Below, in pieces: positions 6,759 through 16,250 of a DNA stretch of 64,000 bases. The notes beneath the pieces are model-generated. The model saw nothing but the letters and a program-made list of their open reading frames with translations, had not been told where the DNA came from and searched no databases. Source of the DNA: Comamonas kerstersii (GTDB taxonomy: Bacteria > Pseudomonadota > Gammaproteobacteria > Burkholderiales > Burkholderiaceae_C); assembly GCF_008801935.1 (NCBI RefSeq), contig NZ_VZOT01000006.1, positions 62,001 through 126,000 on the forward strand, written 5' to 3'. How positions within the stretch are numbered: position 1 is the first letter of the stretch; each line of letters opens with the position of its first letter. The translations under genes were made by a program, and so were the position numbers.

Positions 6759-8929
6759 ACAGAACGCTCCGTGGGGGGATGCTCGTTGCCGGGGGCGCGG
6801 AGCAGCTTTTCTTGCAATTGCTCAAATTCTCGGTCAGTGTCCATGATCTTGCGGTTGGAAGACAGCGCCATCGTGGCCTGTGCCTTGCCATCTTGCGCTG
6901 CCACCCAGACCCACAGACGGCGGTCACGCACATACAGCATGGCAAACACGCCAATGATCAGGAACAGACAGCCCAGATACACAATGTATTTCCCCGGAGC
7001 ACGCGCTACCTGGAACACGCTGGCCTGCACCTGGGTAAAGTCTTGCAGCATGAAAGCCATGGGCGCTGGGTAGAACTGCGCATCGCTGAGCGCAAAGACG
7101 GACTGCGTCATGAAAGCCAGGGTCTGCGGGCCAGCTTCCATAGCGGGCAGTCCGGCTTTTTCACGGCTGAGCTGTGCCAGGTCATACAGCACGCCATTCA
7201 GAATGCGTAGCAGCACTTCGCTGGCGCGTTCACGCTCGGCCTCCGGCACACTGGACTCAATAAACTGCGCCACGGCCTGCAGGCCACCATCAGGCTTGCC
7301 ACCGTCGATGGCCAACGTAGTCCCTGCAAACAGGTTCACTACGCGCAGTGCAGACTGCGCCAGTGCTTCGCGCAGGTCTGCGCGGTCTTCCTGCACCGCC
7401 TGCTTGGCATAGCGACGCACGGCTTCTTCACGCATGGCGGGGTCCATCAGCGCAGCGCGCAGACGCATAAAGCCTTGCATGCTGCCCTGCTCATCGGCTG
7501 GCAGACGCAGGTAGCGGAAAGGCTCGGCCTGTGTCTCACGCACGCCCAGCAGGAAGACAGCGCCACCGTCGCCCAGGTCCACAGGGCTCATGTAGTTCTG
7601 GTATTCACGCGCCTGGCCCGAAGCATCACGCAGCTTGTAGCCAATGCTGGGGCCGATATTGCGCAAGTCCTTGCCACCTGTAGTCTTGTGACCAGCACCC
7701 AGGCGCGACTCAATGGAACTGCGCAGATCTACCTTGCGCACATCCACGGCGGTATCACCCGGTGTTTTCTGCGAACCGAAGTTTTCGACGTTGATGGTGC
7801 GCAGTTCGGTAAATTCCAGCGTCAGCGCATCTTCGGGCTTGCTGGAGCCTGCACGCAGCAGCTGGGTGCTGGTGCCAATATGACCATCCACCTCAAACCC
7901 CTCTCCGCCCAGCGTGAACGGCACGGCCTGCAGCTTCACGCGTGAGCCACCATCGTCAAAGCTGGACTGGTAGATCTCCATGCCGCGGTAGCTGGCGGGA
8001 TGGTTGACCTCAATACGCTTTTCGATCTGCTCGCCAGTTTCCTTGTCGTGGATGATGATGTCGCTGGCAAACAGCTTGGGCATACCCGTGTCGTAGTACT
8101 CGACAATGAACTTCTTCAGCTCTACCGAGAAAGGCAGCGGCTGCAGCAGCACGCCATCCGACTGGTTCAGAATGGCCGTGTCAGCCTGCGTGCCCTCAGC
8201 CACCATCAGATTGCCTCGGAAGGTGGGGTTGCGCATGGACAGGCGGTGCTGCTCAGGCACGTCCGAGATGCGGCCTACGCCGGTGTATGGCGTCTTGTCA
8301 CCAAACCACATCTGCGCACGCACCACCATGTCACCATCGAGCAGGCCACCAATACAGATCAGCACAATCGCCGTGTGGGCAGCGATGTAACCCAGCTTGT
8401 TGGCTGCACCCGCCTTGGCCGCGAGCATATAGCCCTTGCCCTGAGGCAAGGCACGCTCCTGCAGCTTGACCTTCCAGCCACTGCGCGCCAGCACGCCGCC
8501 GATGCGCTGCGCTGCCGCCTCTGGCGCCTCATTCAGTTCAGCCTGCGCCTTGTGGTGAAAGGCCTGCAGGCTCTGGACGCGGATGTTTTCCTTGTAATTG
8601 CGCAGGTCTGCCAGGTACTTGGGTGTATGGCGCAGCAGACACAGACTGGTGCTGAGCACCAGAAATGCCAGGATCAGCAGGAACCACCAGGCGCTGTAGA
8701 CCGCATTGAGCTTGAGCGCCAGAAACAGCTCCGCCCAGAAAGGTCCGAACTGGTTAACGTAATTGACCGCAGGTTCGTGCTGCTTGAGGACCGTGCCGAC
8801 CACCGAAGCAATACAGATCACGGTGAGCAAGGCAATTGCAAAACGCATGGATGCCAGCAGTTCCATGACTGCACGTACATGCTGTGGGCGGTCGTGCGGG
8901 GCAGGCTGGTCAGAAGATGAATCAGACAT
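6755..8929 (-). CDS. resB: cytochrome c biogenesis protein ResB/Ccs1
   Basis: A 724-residue ResB-family protein. Four transmembrane helices are expected: three near the N-terminus (for example FAIALLTVICIASVVGTVLKQ) and one near the C-terminus (YIVYLGCLFLIIGVFAMLYV). A large periplasmic domain lies between them. ResB holds apocytochrome and works with CcsB. The ATG at 8929 is preferred over an upstream GTG-type start because the upstream one would fall inside the terminator hairpin of the preceding gene. It overlaps ccsB by four bases. Confidence 0.92.
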   Translation of the reverse strand: MSDSSSDQPAPHDRPQHVRAVMELLASMRFAIALLTVICIASVVGTVLKQHEPAVNYVNQFGPFWAELFLALKLNAVYSAWWFLLILAFLVLSTSLCLLRHTPKYLADLRNYKENIRVQSLQAFHHKAQAELNEAPEAAAQRIGGVLARSGWKVKLQERALPQGKGYMLAAKAGAANKLGYIAAHTAIVLICIGGLLDGDMVVRAQMWFGDKTPYTGVGRISDVPEQHRLSMRNPTFRGNLMVAEGTQADTAILNQSDGVLLQPLPFSVELKKFIVEYYDTGMPKLFASDIIIHDKETGEQIEKRIEVNHPASYRGMEIYQSSFDDGGSRVKLQAVPFTLGGEGFEVDGHIGTSTQLLRAGSSKPEDALTLEFTELRTINVENFGSQKTPGDTAVDVRKVDLRSSIESRLGAGHKTTGGKDLRNIGPSIGYKLRDASGQAREYQNYMSPVDLGDGGAVFLLGVRETQAEPFRYLRLPADEQGSMQGFMRLRAALMDPAMREEAVRRYAKQAVQEDRADLREALAQSALRVVNLFAGTTLAIDGGKPDGGLQAVAQFIESSVPEAERERASEVLLRILNGVLYDLAQLSREKAGLPAMEAGPQTLAFMTQSVFALSDAQFYPAPMAFMLQDFTQVQASVFQVARAPGKYIVYLGCLFLIIGVFAMLYVRDRRLWVWVAAQDGKAQATMALSSNRKIMDTDREFEQLQEKLLRAPGNEHPPTERSV

Positions 8930-8956
8930 GGAAGAAAACACCGGAACCCGGATAGC

Positions 8957-8990
8957 AAAAGGCGGGGCCATCGTACACGATGGCCCCGCC
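8957..8990 (-). terminator. rho-independent terminator of the cytochrome c4 gene
   Basis: Perfect 13-pair stem (8961-8973 with 8978-8990), four-base loop, followed on the minus strand by TTTT. It separates cytochrome c4 from resB. Confidence 0.88.
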
Positions 8991-9046
8991 CTGAATGAGA
9001 GTCGTTGTGCGCGGCAAGTTCCCGCTCAAACCGTCATCTGTTTGAT

Positions 9047-9670
9047 TTAGCGCAAGCCGGCAATATAGTCAGCCACCGCCTTGATCTCGCGATCCGTCAT
9101 CTTGGCGGCGACATCACGCATCTGCACGCTGTTGTTACGGCTGCCATCGCGGAAAGTGTTGAGCTGCTTGATGGTGTAGTCCGCATGCTGACCCGCCAGA
9201 CGTGGGTACTGCGAGGGAATACCGGCACCATTGGGGCTGTGGCAGCTGGCGCAGGCAGCAATATTGCGGTCTGCAATGCCACCACGGTAGATGCGCTCAC
9301 CCAGCTGCACCAGTTCCTTGTCGGTGGCATAACCAGGCTGCGCCTTCTGCTGTGCCAGCCACGCAGAGATGTTGTTCATCTCTTCGTCGGACAGCATCAT
9401 GGCAAAGCCCTTCATCACAGGATCTGCACGCTTGTCGTCCTTGAAATCGTGCAATTGCTTGATCAAATACTCAGGATGTTGTTGTGCCAATTTGGGATTG
9501 ATGACAATCTGTGAATTGCCATCCACTCCATGACATGCTGCGCAGACAGCCTCATAGCTGGCCTGGCCCTGAACGAGGTCAGCCTTAGCAGGGGTTTCAC
9601 CCGCAGCAATTGCCGGGAAAACGGGTGCTGCCAGCGCGGCAGCCGTCATCAAAGAGGCGAGCAACTTCAT
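9047..9670 (-). CDS. dihaem cytochrome c4
   Basis: A 207-residue periplasmic electron carrier. A signal peptide covers about residues 1-23 (ending AIAA). Two haem sites are visible, CAACH at 43-47 and CASCH at 140-144, each in a roughly 90-residue cytochrome c domain with distal methionines in FAMMLSDEEM-like regions. Length and duplicated structure fit cytochrome c4, which carries electrons to terminal oxidases. Its neighbour operon encodes the System II maturation proteins that attach the haems. Confidence 0.92.
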   Translation of the reverse strand: MKLLASLMTAAALAAPVFPAIAAGETPAKADLVQGQASYEAVCAACHGVDGNSQIVINPKLAQQHPEYLIKQLHDFKDDKRADPVMKGFAMMLSDEEMNNISAWLAQQKAQPGYATDKELVQLGERIYRGGIADRNIAACASCHSPNGAGIPSQYPRLAGQHADYTIKQLNTFRDGSRNNSVQMRDVAAKMTDREIKAVADYIAGLR

Positions 9671-9740
9671 ATTGTGGGTCTGGTTATGTCCGCAAAACCG
9701 CCAGATTCTACAATGAGGCCTTCACGCTTAATACTCCCCC

Positions 9741-10457
9741 ATGACGACCAACTCTTCTACATTTGCTGCGGGTCAAACTTCCCTCATTGATCCCAAAATC
9801 GCAATGGGCTGGATGCATACTGCGCGGTTCCTCACCACAGCTGCCCAGCTGGACCAACTGCCCAAGGTGGACGTGCCCGAAATCGCTTTCGTGGGCCGCT
9901 CCAACGCTGGCAAGTCCACCTCCATCAACACCTTGACGCAGCAAAAGCAGTTGGCCTTTGCCTCCAAGAAACCCGGCCGCACCCAGCACATCAACCTGTT
10001 TGCGCTGGGCAAGCAGGGCGTGACGGATGCCGTGCTGGCAGACCTGCCAGGCTACGGCTATGCCGCAGTTTCACACTCGGACAAGGAGCGCTGGCAGCGC
10101 GTGATGCTCAACTACCTGCTGCAGCGCGAAAGCCTCACCGCTGTGGTGCTGCTGTGCGACCCACGCCTGGGCCTGACTGAACTGGACGAAGCCCTGCTGC
10201 ACGCCCTGCGCCCCCGCGTAGAAAAGGGACTGAAGTTCCTCGTGCTGCTGACCAAGGCGGACAAGCTCACGCGCTCCGAGCAGGCCAAGATTCTGTCCAT
10301 CACCAAGCTCAATGCAGCAGGTGGTGAAGTGCGCATGTTCTCTGCTCTGAAGAAGCAGGGCGTCAACGAAGTGGCGCAGCTGCTGTGGCACTGGAGCCAT
10401 CCTGAAGGTCTGCCTCCTGTGTTGGAAGCAGTCCCCACACCCCGCACCCAAGGCTGA
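9741..10457 (+). CDS. engB: ribosome biogenesis GTPase YihA/EngB
   Basis: A 238-residue small GTPase needed for late 50S ribosome assembly. The P-loop GRSNAGKST is at 52-60, the G2 region at KKPGRTQHINLF, G3 at DLPGYGYA, and G4 at LLTKADKL, all classical for EngB. An N-terminal extension of about 25 residues precedes the core; a later start is possible, but MHTARFLTTAA is already family sequence. The gene is divergent from cytochrome c4, as in many betaproteobacteria, and ends at its own terminator. Confidence 0.95.
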   Translation: MTTNSSTFAAGQTSLIDPKIAMGWMHTARFLTTAAQLDQLPKVDVPEIAFVGRSNAGKSTSINTLTQQKQLAFASKKPGRTQHINLFALGKQGVTDAVLADLPGYGYAAVSHSDKERWQRVMLNYLLQRESLTAVVLLCDPRLGLTELDEALLHALRPRVEKGLKFLVLLTKADKLTRSEQAKILSITKLNAAGGEVRMFSALKKQGVNEVAQLLWHWSHPEGLPPVLEAVPTPRTQG

Positions 10458-10472
10458 CCGCAACTCCCAACC

Positions 10473-10504
10473 AATAAAGCCAGTCATTGACTGGCTTTAT
10501 TTTT
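10473..10504 (+). terminator. rho-independent terminator after engB
   Basis: AATAAAGCCAGTCA mirrored by TGACTGGCTTTATT, then more T. The short palindromic repeat begins right after it. Confidence 0.9.
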
Positions 10505-10505
10505 A

Positions 10506-10541
10506 ATAGCTGCCAGCGCTTGCTACATCAGCGCTAGCGGT
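10506..10541. repeat. palindromic intergenic repeat, short form (copy C)
   Basis: Left arm ATAGCTGCCAGCGCTTG (10506-10522) and right arm AGCGCTAGCGG (10530-10540) with only seven bases between. It lacks the inner hairpin of the long form and matches the two copies inside the Hsp70 gene in layout. Confidence 0.75.
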
Positions 10542-11419
10542 CATTTTTTATACAAAGACTCCTGCCCATCAGGCCGTGTCTTGAAACGCCGGTGCACCCA
10601 GTAGTACTGCGGAATCATGGTGCGAATCGCAGCTTCCAGTTCACGGTTCATGCGCGCTGTGTCGGCCACATGGTCTTCGGTAGGGAAGTTGTCCCAGGCA
10701 GGCGTCATCTCCGCCACATAGCCATCAGGCGTCATGCGGTTGTACAGCCCGACCACCTTGGCCTTGCCCAGGCGCGCAAAGCGCGACAGTGAAGGAATGG
10801 TGGCCGTCTCCGGCACGGCAAAGAACGGCACGAAGACGGAGTCGTTCTTGCCATAGTCCATGTCCGGCAGCAGATACAGCAGACCGCCTTTGCGCAGCGT
10901 GGAGATGATGGGCTTGACCCCATCGGCACGGTTGAGCATGCGCACCTTGCCAAAGCGCTGGCGGCCAGCCATGAACCAGGCATCCAGCACCGGATCAGGA
11001 TTGGTCGCAAAGATGGAGGTGAACTCGCGCTCGGTGTGCAGGGGCAGGGCCAGACCTCCAGCATCCATGCTGTAGAAGTGTGGCGCAAACACAATCGTGG
11101 GTGTGTCGCCATCCAGCTCATGCACGGCTCCCGTGAGCTTGACGCGGCTGCGCACCAGCGCCTCCGAGCCAAACCACAGCCAGCTGCGGTCCAGAAAGGT
11201 CTGGCAGAACACGACAATGCTTTCCTTGGCGAGCGCCTTGCGCTCGGCATCGGTCTTTTCAGGGAAGCACAGTTCCAGATTGCGCAGCGCTACCTTGCGG
11301 CGCGGCGCTGCCACCACATACAGCACATTGCCCACGACGCGCCCCAGCCCGCGCAGCACAGGCAGCGGCAGCTTGGCCAGCACATGCATCAGGCCCACGC
11401 CCAGTTTGCTCCAGCTCAT
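10541..11419 (-). CDS. lysophospholipid/lipid A acyltransferase, LpxL/HtrB family
   Basis: A 292-residue inner-membrane-associated acyltransferase of the LpxL/LpxM family, which adds secondary acyl chains to Kdo-lipid A. The H-x4-D catalytic motif is visible in FAPHFYSMDAGG, and the family lipid-binding block occurs in LLYLLPDMDYG. An N-terminal hydrophobic helix anchors it. Its ATG overlaps the stop of the preceding acyltransferase gene by four bases, so both are co-translated. Which acyl position or chain it prefers cannot be read from sequence. Confidence 0.88.
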   Translation of the reverse strand: MSWSKLGVGLMHVLAKLPLPVLRGLGRVVGNVLYVVAAPRRKVALRNLELCFPEKTDAERKALAKESIVVFCQTFLDRSWLWFGSEALVRSRVKLTGAVHELDGDTPTIVFAPHFYSMDAGGLALPLHTEREFTSIFATNPDPVLDAWFMAGRQRFGKVRMLNRADGVKPIISTLRKGGLLYLLPDMDYGKNDSVFVPFFAVPETATIPSLSRFARLGKAKVVGLYNRMTPDGYVAEMTPAWDNFPTEDHVADTARMNRELEAAIRTMIPQYYWVHRRFKTRPDGQESLYKK

Positions 11420-12279
11420 TGCGCACCGCCTTCTGCATCGGCGCTCACTGCGGCTTCACGGCGGGGCTGCTTGTAGCGGCCATAGCCCCAGAGGTATTGC
11501 TCGGGGCATTGACGAATCGTATGTTCCATAGCCTGGTTGATCTGCACCACGGCCGTATCCAGATCACTGGACAACTGTGCAGGCAAAGCTTCAAAAAAGA
11601 GTTCATAGCCACGACCTGCAGGCAGGCGCACACAGCGCACCAGAATAACCGTAGCCCCGGTCTGCAGCGCCAGCCGCGCCGCCAGGGTCATGGAGTAGGC
11701 GTCTTTGCCAAAAAATGGCGCCCACTGGCCCTGCCCGTGGGGCGGCACCTGGTCAGGCAGCAGGCCCACAGCCTGCCCCTTGCGCAAGGCCTTGATCATC
11801 TGTCGCACACCAGCCAGCGTGGTGGGTACGGCCTGAATGCCGCTGCGGTTGCGCGCGGTGAGCATCATCTCAGCCAGCCAAGCCTGCTTGGCCGGGCGGT
11901 ACAAGATGGTGATAGGGCCATGCTCGGCCGACCACAGATTGGCCGCACCCTGCACCGACAGCTCAAAACAGCCCAGATGCGGCGTCAGAAACAGAATGCC
12001 CTTGCCTTTGGCCCAGCCCTGCTCCACACACTCCGTGCCATGCACGGCATTGACGGCTGTGTCCTTGAGCCACAGGCGTGGCAGCTCTGCCACCATGCGA
12101 CCGGCATGCGCAATCGCGGGGCGCACCTGTGCAAAGCGGTAGCCCGCCTGCGTGCTGTTGGCTGCAAAGCGTTTCCTGTAGGTGGGCGAGCACAGCCACG
12201 CAATCCAGCCCATGGCAGCACCCAACAAGTGCGCCAGGGGTAAAGGCACTACTGAAAGAAATCGAAAAAGGCTTGGCAT
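11416..12279 (-). CDS. lipid A biosynthesis acyltransferase, LpxL/HtrB family
   Basis: A 287-residue paralogue of the next gene. The active-site block FLTPHLGCFELSVQG gives an H-x4-E arrangement, the usual variant in this family. ITILYRPAKQAWL and LLPDQVPPHGQG are further family landmarks. The ATG at 12279 is chosen because the protein then begins at the typical MPSLFRFLS membrane anchor. Tandem LpxL genes divergent from metK are common in Burkholderiales. The promoter must lie in the short space shared with the metK riboswitch. Confidence 0.88.
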   Translation of the reverse strand: MPSLFRFLSVVPLPLAHLLGAAMGWIAWLCSPTYRKRFAANSTQAGYRFAQVRPAIAHAGRMVAELPRLWLKDTAVNAVHGTECVEQGWAKGKGILFLTPHLGCFELSVQGAANLWSAEHGPITILYRPAKQAWLAEMMLTARNRSGIQAVPTTLAGVRQMIKALRKGQAVGLLPDQVPPHGQGQWAPFFGKDAYSMTLAARLALQTGATVILVRCVRLPAGRGYELFFEALPAQLSSDLDTAVVQINQAMEHTIRQCPEQYLWGYGRYKQPRREAAVSADAEGGAQ

Positions 12280-12292
12280 TACAATAGAGGAC

Positions 12293-12347
12293 TGTCGCCG
12301 AGTTAACAGAGCAACTTGCAGGGCGACATAAAACAAGACTGCTAAAG
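12293..12347 (+). promoter_or_regulatory. SAM-II-like riboswitch upstream of metK
   Basis: Stem GTCGCC (12294-12299) with GGCGAC (12322-12327) closes a loop holding GAGTTAAC and CTTGCAG. After the stem come ATAAAA and GCTAAAG (12341-12347). GCAG at 12318-12321 can pair with CTGC at 12339-12342, giving the H-type pseudoknot of SAM-II. The order of conserved blocks matches the SAM-II family as I know it. The ribosome site of metK is about 45 bases further on. TCGCCC at 12351-12356 can pair with GGGCGA at 12321-12326, competing with the aptamer stem. Confidence 0.75.
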
Positions 12348-12406
12348 CGTTCGCCCCGACTCATCCAGCCGCGGCAACGCGTTTGCTGATCACAGGAGTT
12401 TATTCA

Positions 12407-13591
12407 ATGGCGAACGACTTTCTCTTCACCTCAGAGTCGGTCTCTGAAGGCCACCCCGACAAGGTAGCGGACCAGATTTCCGATGCAATTCTGGACGCTA
12501 TTTTCGCCCAAGACCCACACAGCCGCGTGGCAGCCGAAACACTGACCAATACCGGTCTGGTGGTATTGGCGGGTGAAATCACCACCGGTGCCAACGTCGA
12601 CTACATCCAGGTCGCACGCGACACCATCAAGCGCATTGGCTACGACAACACCGAATACGGCATCGACTACAAGGGCTGCGCCGTGCTCGTGGCCTATGAC
12701 AAGCAAAGCCAGGACATTGCCCAGGGCGTGGATCGCGCCAGCGACGACGAACTGAACATCGGCGCTGGAGACCAGGGTCTGATGTTTGGCTATGCCTGCG
12801 ACGAAACCCCCGAGCTGATGCCTGCGCCTATCTACTACGCACACCGCCTGGTGGAGCGTCAGGCCCAGCTGCGCAAGGATGGCCGCCTGCCTTTCCTGCG
12901 CCCTGATGCCAAGTCGCAAGTGACCATGCGCTATGTGAATGGCAAGCCCCACAGCATCGACACCGTGGTGCTGTCTACCCAGCACAGCCCCGACCAGTCC
13001 GAGTCGGCCACCAAGATGAAGGCATCGTTCACCGAAGCCATCATTGAGGAAATCATCAAGCCCGTGCTGCCCAAAGAGTGGCTGCAGGACACCAAGTATC
13101 TGATCAACCCCACAGGCCGTTTCGTGGTGGGTGGCCCCCAGGGCGACTGCGGTCTGACCGGCCGCAAGATCATTGTGGACACCTACGGCGGTGCCTGCCC
13201 CCACGGCGGCGGCGCGTTCTCGGGTAAAGATCCAACCAAGGTGGACCGCTCCGCGGCCTACGCTGCACGCTATGTGGCCAAGAACGTAGTGGCAGCCGGT
13301 TTGGCACGCCAGTGCCAGGTGCAGGTGGCCTACGCAATTGGCGTGGCACGCCCCATGAACATCACCGTCTACACCGAAGGTACGGGCGTGATTCCGGATG
13401 AGCAGATCGCCAAGCTGGTGGCAGAGCACTTTGACCTGCGTCCACGCGGCATCATCGAGATGCTGGACCTGCGCCGCCCCATCTACAGCAAGACCGCTGC
13501 CTACGGCCACTTCGGCCGCGAAGAGCCCGAGTTCACTTGGGAACGAACAGATAAGGCTGCGGCATTGCGTGCCGCAGCGGGTTTGAAGTAA
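12407..13591 (+). CDS. metK: S-adenosylmethionine synthetase
   Basis: A 394-residue enzyme making SAM from methionine and ATP in the cytoplasm. Signatures are [15 protein letters not shown] near the N-terminus, the [12 protein letters not shown] motif, and the glycine-rich P-loop-like block [20 protein letters not shown]. The ATG at 12407 has CAGGAGT upstream; a start eight codons earlier has none. Expression is probably controlled by the SAM-II-like riboswitch. The C-terminus [14 protein letters not shown] is repeated in diverged form about 125 bases downstream (see 13667). Confidence 0.97.
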   Translation: MANDFLFTSESVSEGHPDKVADQISDAILDAIFAQDPHSRVAAETLTNTGLVVLAGEITTGANVDYIQVARDTIKRIGYDNTEYGIDYKGCAVLVAYDKQSQDIAQGVDRASDDELNIGAGDQGLMFGYACDETPELMPAPIYYAHRLVERQAQLRKDGRLPFLRPDAKSQVTMRYVNGKPHSIDTVVLSTQHSPDQSESATKMKASFTEAIIEEIIKPVLPKEWLQDTKYLINPTGRFVVGGPQGDCGLTGRKIIVDTYGGACPHGGGAFSGKDPTKVDRSAAYAARYVAKNVVAAGLARQCQVQVAYAIGVARPMNITVYTEGTGVIPDEQIAKLVAEHFDLRPRGIIEMLDLRRPIYSKTAAYGHFGREEPEFTWERTDKAAALRAAAGLK

Positions 13592-13666
13592 TTCAAACCA
13601 CCGCGCAATCAGCGCGGTATCTGTTCGTGGGCGAAGCTCATATGGCTTAGCCATGTGAGCGCAGAC

Positions 13667-13717
13667 CAAAAGACGGACAAGGCCGCTGTGCTGCGCACAG
13701 CTGCAGGCTTGAAGTAA
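13667..13717 (+). pseudogene. diverged second copy of the metK 3' end
   Basis: Read in frame, this segment encodes QKTDKAAVLRTAAGLK and a TAA stop, against [20 protein letters not shown] at the end of the intact metK. Both copies end in the same 14 bases, TTGAAGTAATTCAA (13583-13596 and 13709-13722). Similarity does not extend upstream of the lysine-threonine. The nearby terminator lies behind the second copy, so this copy may be the original chromosomal tail. Confidence 0.75.
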
Positions 13718-13741
13718 TTCAAGGCTCCACCCATCTGCCCT

Positions 13742-13766
13742 AGCCCACTTCGCGTGGGCTTTTTTA
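13742..13766 (+). terminator. rho-independent terminator downstream of metK
   Basis: AGCCCAC, five-base loop, GTGGGCT (13742-13760) followed by five or six T. Confidence 0.88.
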
Positions 13767-13887
13767 CGTCTGCAGCGCAGGTGGCACTCCTACATGTTCG
13801 GCACACAGCAGCCGACGAACGGCTTGATGCATTGCTTTTATCGTGAAGCTACTGGCCTTAGGGCTCTACCAGACAGGAGCGCATCAC

Positions 13888-14073
13888 ATGCTGAAGTACG
13901 CCATCATTTTTGCCATCATTTCTCTGGTGGCGGGTCTGTTCGGTTTCACCGGAATTGCAGCAGGCGCTGCAGGCATTGCCAAGATTCTGTTCTTCATCTT
14001 CCTGGTCATCGCCGTCATCTTTATCGTGCTGGCAGCACTGGGTGTGGGTGCTGCACGCAAGATGATGAAATAG
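13888..14073 (+). CDS. DUF1328 family small membrane protein (YtjA-like)
   Basis: A 61-residue protein with two hydrophobic helices: [20 protein letters not shown], then [20 protein letters not shown]. They are joined by GIAAGAAGI, the standard DUF1328 pattern. The family has no known function. CAGGAG lies nine bases before the ATG at 13888; the longer upstream reading has no such site. A terminator follows. It stands alone between metK and the NAD salvage genes. Confidence 0.85.
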   Translation: MLKYAIIFAIISLVAGLFGFTGIAAGAAGIAKILFFIFLVIAVIFIVLAALGVGAARKMMK

Positions 14074-14100
14074 GACACATGCACACCGGAGTGCATGACA

Positions 14101-14122
14101 GGGCTGCGCTTGCAGCCCTTTT
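14101..14122 (+). terminator. rho-independent terminator after the DUF1328 gene
   Basis: GGGCTGC, GCTT loop, GCAGCCC, TTTT. Confidence 0.8.
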
Positions 14123-14193
14123 GTACTTTTAGGCCGTACCGCGTCTGCAAGCGCCTAAACTGCTTGCTATTGCTTTGTACCGTTTGACGCGCC

Positions 14194-15021
14194 ATGAGCC
14201 TTCTTCGCCAACTGCTGCTGATCGACCCGCAAAACGATTTCTGCGATCTGCCTGCCAGTGCCTGCCCCGCCCAGCTGTGCCCCAGCCTGCCCGTGCCCGG
14301 AGCACATGCCGACATGCAGCGTCTGTCCGCATGGCTGCGCGCGCAGGGCAGCCAGATTGACCACATCACCGTCACGCTGGACTCGCACCAGGTGTTTGAC
14401 ATTGCCCACCCCGCGTTCTGGCAGCAGGCCGATGGCAGCGATGTCTCCCCTTTTACCGCCATCACCGCCGCCCAGGTGCGTGCTGGTCAGTTCCAGCCAC
14501 GCCAGCCTGCGCATCTGGAACGAACGCTCGCCTACCTGGATGCACTGGAAGCCCGTGGCCGCTACACACTGATGGTCTGGCCCGTGCACTGCGAAATTGG
14601 CAGCTGGGGCCATGGTGTGCATGCCGATGTGCTGGCTGCCTGCGCGGACTGGCAAACCGCCCGGCAACGTGCCGTCTGCAATGCCTTCAAAGGCATGAAT
14701 CCCTGGACGGAGCACTACAGCGCCCTCGAAGCCGAAGTGCCCGACCCCGCTGCCCCCGAGACCTGTCTGAACCAGGCCCTGCTGCACAGCTTGCTGCAGG
14801 CCGAGCAGCTGATCGTGGGGGGCGAAGCCAGCAGCCACTGCGTGCGCTCCACCGTCGAGCACCTGCTGGAGCACGCGCCCGCCGGGTTTGCCCAGCGCGT
14901 GGTGCTGCTGACCGATGCCATGAGCCCCGTCCACGGCTTTGCGGCTGAGCATGCTGCCTTCCTGCAGCGCATGCAGGCCGCTGGCGTGCAGCTGTCCACC
15001 ACCGCAGACCTGCGCCTGTAA
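14194..15021 (+). CDS. nicotinamidase-like cysteine hydrolase
   Basis: A 275-residue isochorismatase-fold hydrolase. The nicotinamidase triad is visible: Asp in LLIDPQNDF, Lys in [13 protein letters not shown], Cys in [23 protein letters not shown] corresponds to the WPDHCVQGT block of PncA. It is followed by pncB and an NadM-Nudix gene, so conversion of nicotinamide to nicotinate for NAD salvage is the likely job. It is longer than typical PncA (about 210 residues), with extra sequence between the metal site and the lysine. The metal-ligand region is less typical ([14 protein letters not shown]), so another amide substrate cannot be excluded. Confidence 0.75.
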   Translation: MSLLRQLLLIDPQNDFCDLPASACPAQLCPSLPVPGAHADMQRLSAWLRAQGSQIDHITVTLDSHQVFDIAHPAFWQQADGSDVSPFTAITAAQVRAGQFQPRQPAHLERTLAYLDALEARGRYTLMVWPVHCEIGSWGHGVHADVLAACADWQTARQRAVCNAFKGMNPWTEHYSALEAEVPDPAAPETCLNQALLHSLLQAEQLIVGGEASSHCVRSTVEHLLEHAPAGFAQRVVLLTDAMSPVHGFAAEHAAFLQRMQAAGVQLSTTADLRL

Positions 15022-15043
15022 ACCTTTGCTGGACGACTGCCCC

Positions 15044-16246
15044 ATGCCCATCATTCGCAGCCTGCTCGATACCGATCTCTACAAATTCACCATGTGGCAG
15101 GCCATGCTGCACCGCCACCCCACCACGCTGGCGGAGTACCGCTTTGCCTGCCGCAATGCCACGGCCTACCCGCTGGCGGAGCTGGAGGCCGAAGTCAATG
15201 CCGAGCTGGACCACCTGTGCAGCCTGCGCTTTAGCAAGGACGAGCTCGACTACCTCAGCAGCCTGCGCTACATCAAGAGCGATTTCGTTGACTTTCTGCG
15301 CCTGTTCCAGTTCCAGCGCGACTTTGTTCGGGTTGCAGCCACGCCCGAAGGCGGCCTGAGCATTGAAGCCCACGGCCCCCAGGTGCATGTCATGGGCTTT
15401 GAAATCCATGTGCTGGCCATCGTCAACGAGCTGTACTTCCGCCGCCTGCAGACCGCGGACACCCTCCCTGAAGGCCGCCGACGCCTGCAGGCCAAGATGG
15501 AGCGCCTGCGTGCCGTCAAGGACGAGCCCGTACTGGCCCACCCGTTTGAGCTGTCCGACTTTGGCCTGCGCCGCCGCTTTTCTGAAGCCTGGCACCGCGA
15601 AGTCGTCGCCACCATGACGTGCGAAGTGCCACAGTGGTTCAAGGGAACGTCCAGCGTGCTGCTGGCCAAGGAGCTGGACATCGTGCCCATTGGCACCATG
15701 GCCCATGAGTACATGCAAAGCTTTCAGTCTCAGGGCGTGCGCCTGCGCGACTTTCAGAAAGCCGCGCTCGAAGACTGGGTGCAGGAATACCGGGGCGACC
15801 TAGGTATTGCACTCACCGACACCGTCGGCATGCGCGCCTTCCTCGAAGACTTTGACCTGTACTTTGCGAAACTGTTCGACGGCCTGCGCCACGACTCGGG
15901 CGACCCTTTTGCCTGGGGCGAGCAGGCCATTGCCCACTACCGCAAGCTGCGCATCAACCCGCACACCAAACGGCTGGTGTTCTCAGACGGCCTGAATCTG
16001 GAGCGTGCCCTGGCACTGTGGCGCCACTTTGCGCCCCATATCCAGCTGGGCTTTGGCATTGGCACCAATCTGACCAACGATGTGGGGCTGACGCCGCTGA
16101 ACATCGTCATGAAACTGGTGCGCGCCAACGGCCAGCCCGTGGCCAAGATCTCGGACACACCCGGCAAAACCATGTGCGAAGATGAAACCTATCTGGCCTA
16201 TCTGCGCCAGGTGTTTCAGATTGCCGAGCCGGACCAAGACCAATAA
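15044..16246 (+). CDS. pncB: nicotinate phosphoribosyltransferase
   Basis: A 400-residue enzyme that joins nicotinate to PRPP, giving nicotinate mononucleotide. It begins with the family motif [18 protein letters not shown] and includes [26 protein letters not shown] and [15 protein letters not shown], the substrate and phosphate-binding blocks of PncB. The ATG at 15044 starts precisely at the conserved N-terminus, and only 22 bases separate it from the nicotinamidase-like gene, so they form an operon. The product fits the adenylyltransferase encoded next. Confidence 0.95.
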   Translation: MPIIRSLLDTDLYKFTMWQAMLHRHPTTLAEYRFACRNATAYPLAELEAEVNAELDHLCSLRFSKDELDYLSSLRYIKSDFVDFLRLFQFQRDFVRVAATPEGGLSIEAHGPQVHVMGFEIHVLAIVNELYFRRLQTADTLPEGRRRLQAKMERLRAVKDEPVLAHPFELSDFGLRRRFSEAWHREVVATMTCEVPQWFKGTSSVLLAKELDIVPIGTMAHEYMQSFQSQGVRLRDFQKAALEDWVQEYRGDLGIALTDTVGMRAFLEDFDLYFAKLFDGLRHDSGDPFAWGEQAIAHYRKLRINPHTKRLVFSDGLNLERALALWRHFAPHIQLGFGIGTNLTNDVGLTPLNIVMKLVRANGQPVAKISDTPGKTMCEDETYLAYLRQVFQIAEPDQDQ

Positions 16247-16250
16247 AACC

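Larger units (their letters stand above)
13592..13887. other. intergenic region with metK tail remnant and hairpins
   Basis: About 296 bases without an intact gene. It holds hairpin ACCGCGC/GCGCGGT (13600-13618), imperfect palindrome GCTCATATGGC/GCCATGTGAGC (13636-13660), the second metK tail (13667-13717) and a terminator (13742-13766). Confidence 0.6.

Noticed and set aside
12431-13669. 412-residue minus-strand frame opposite metK
   Set aside because: Antisense to a highly conserved gene and without any recognisable domain.
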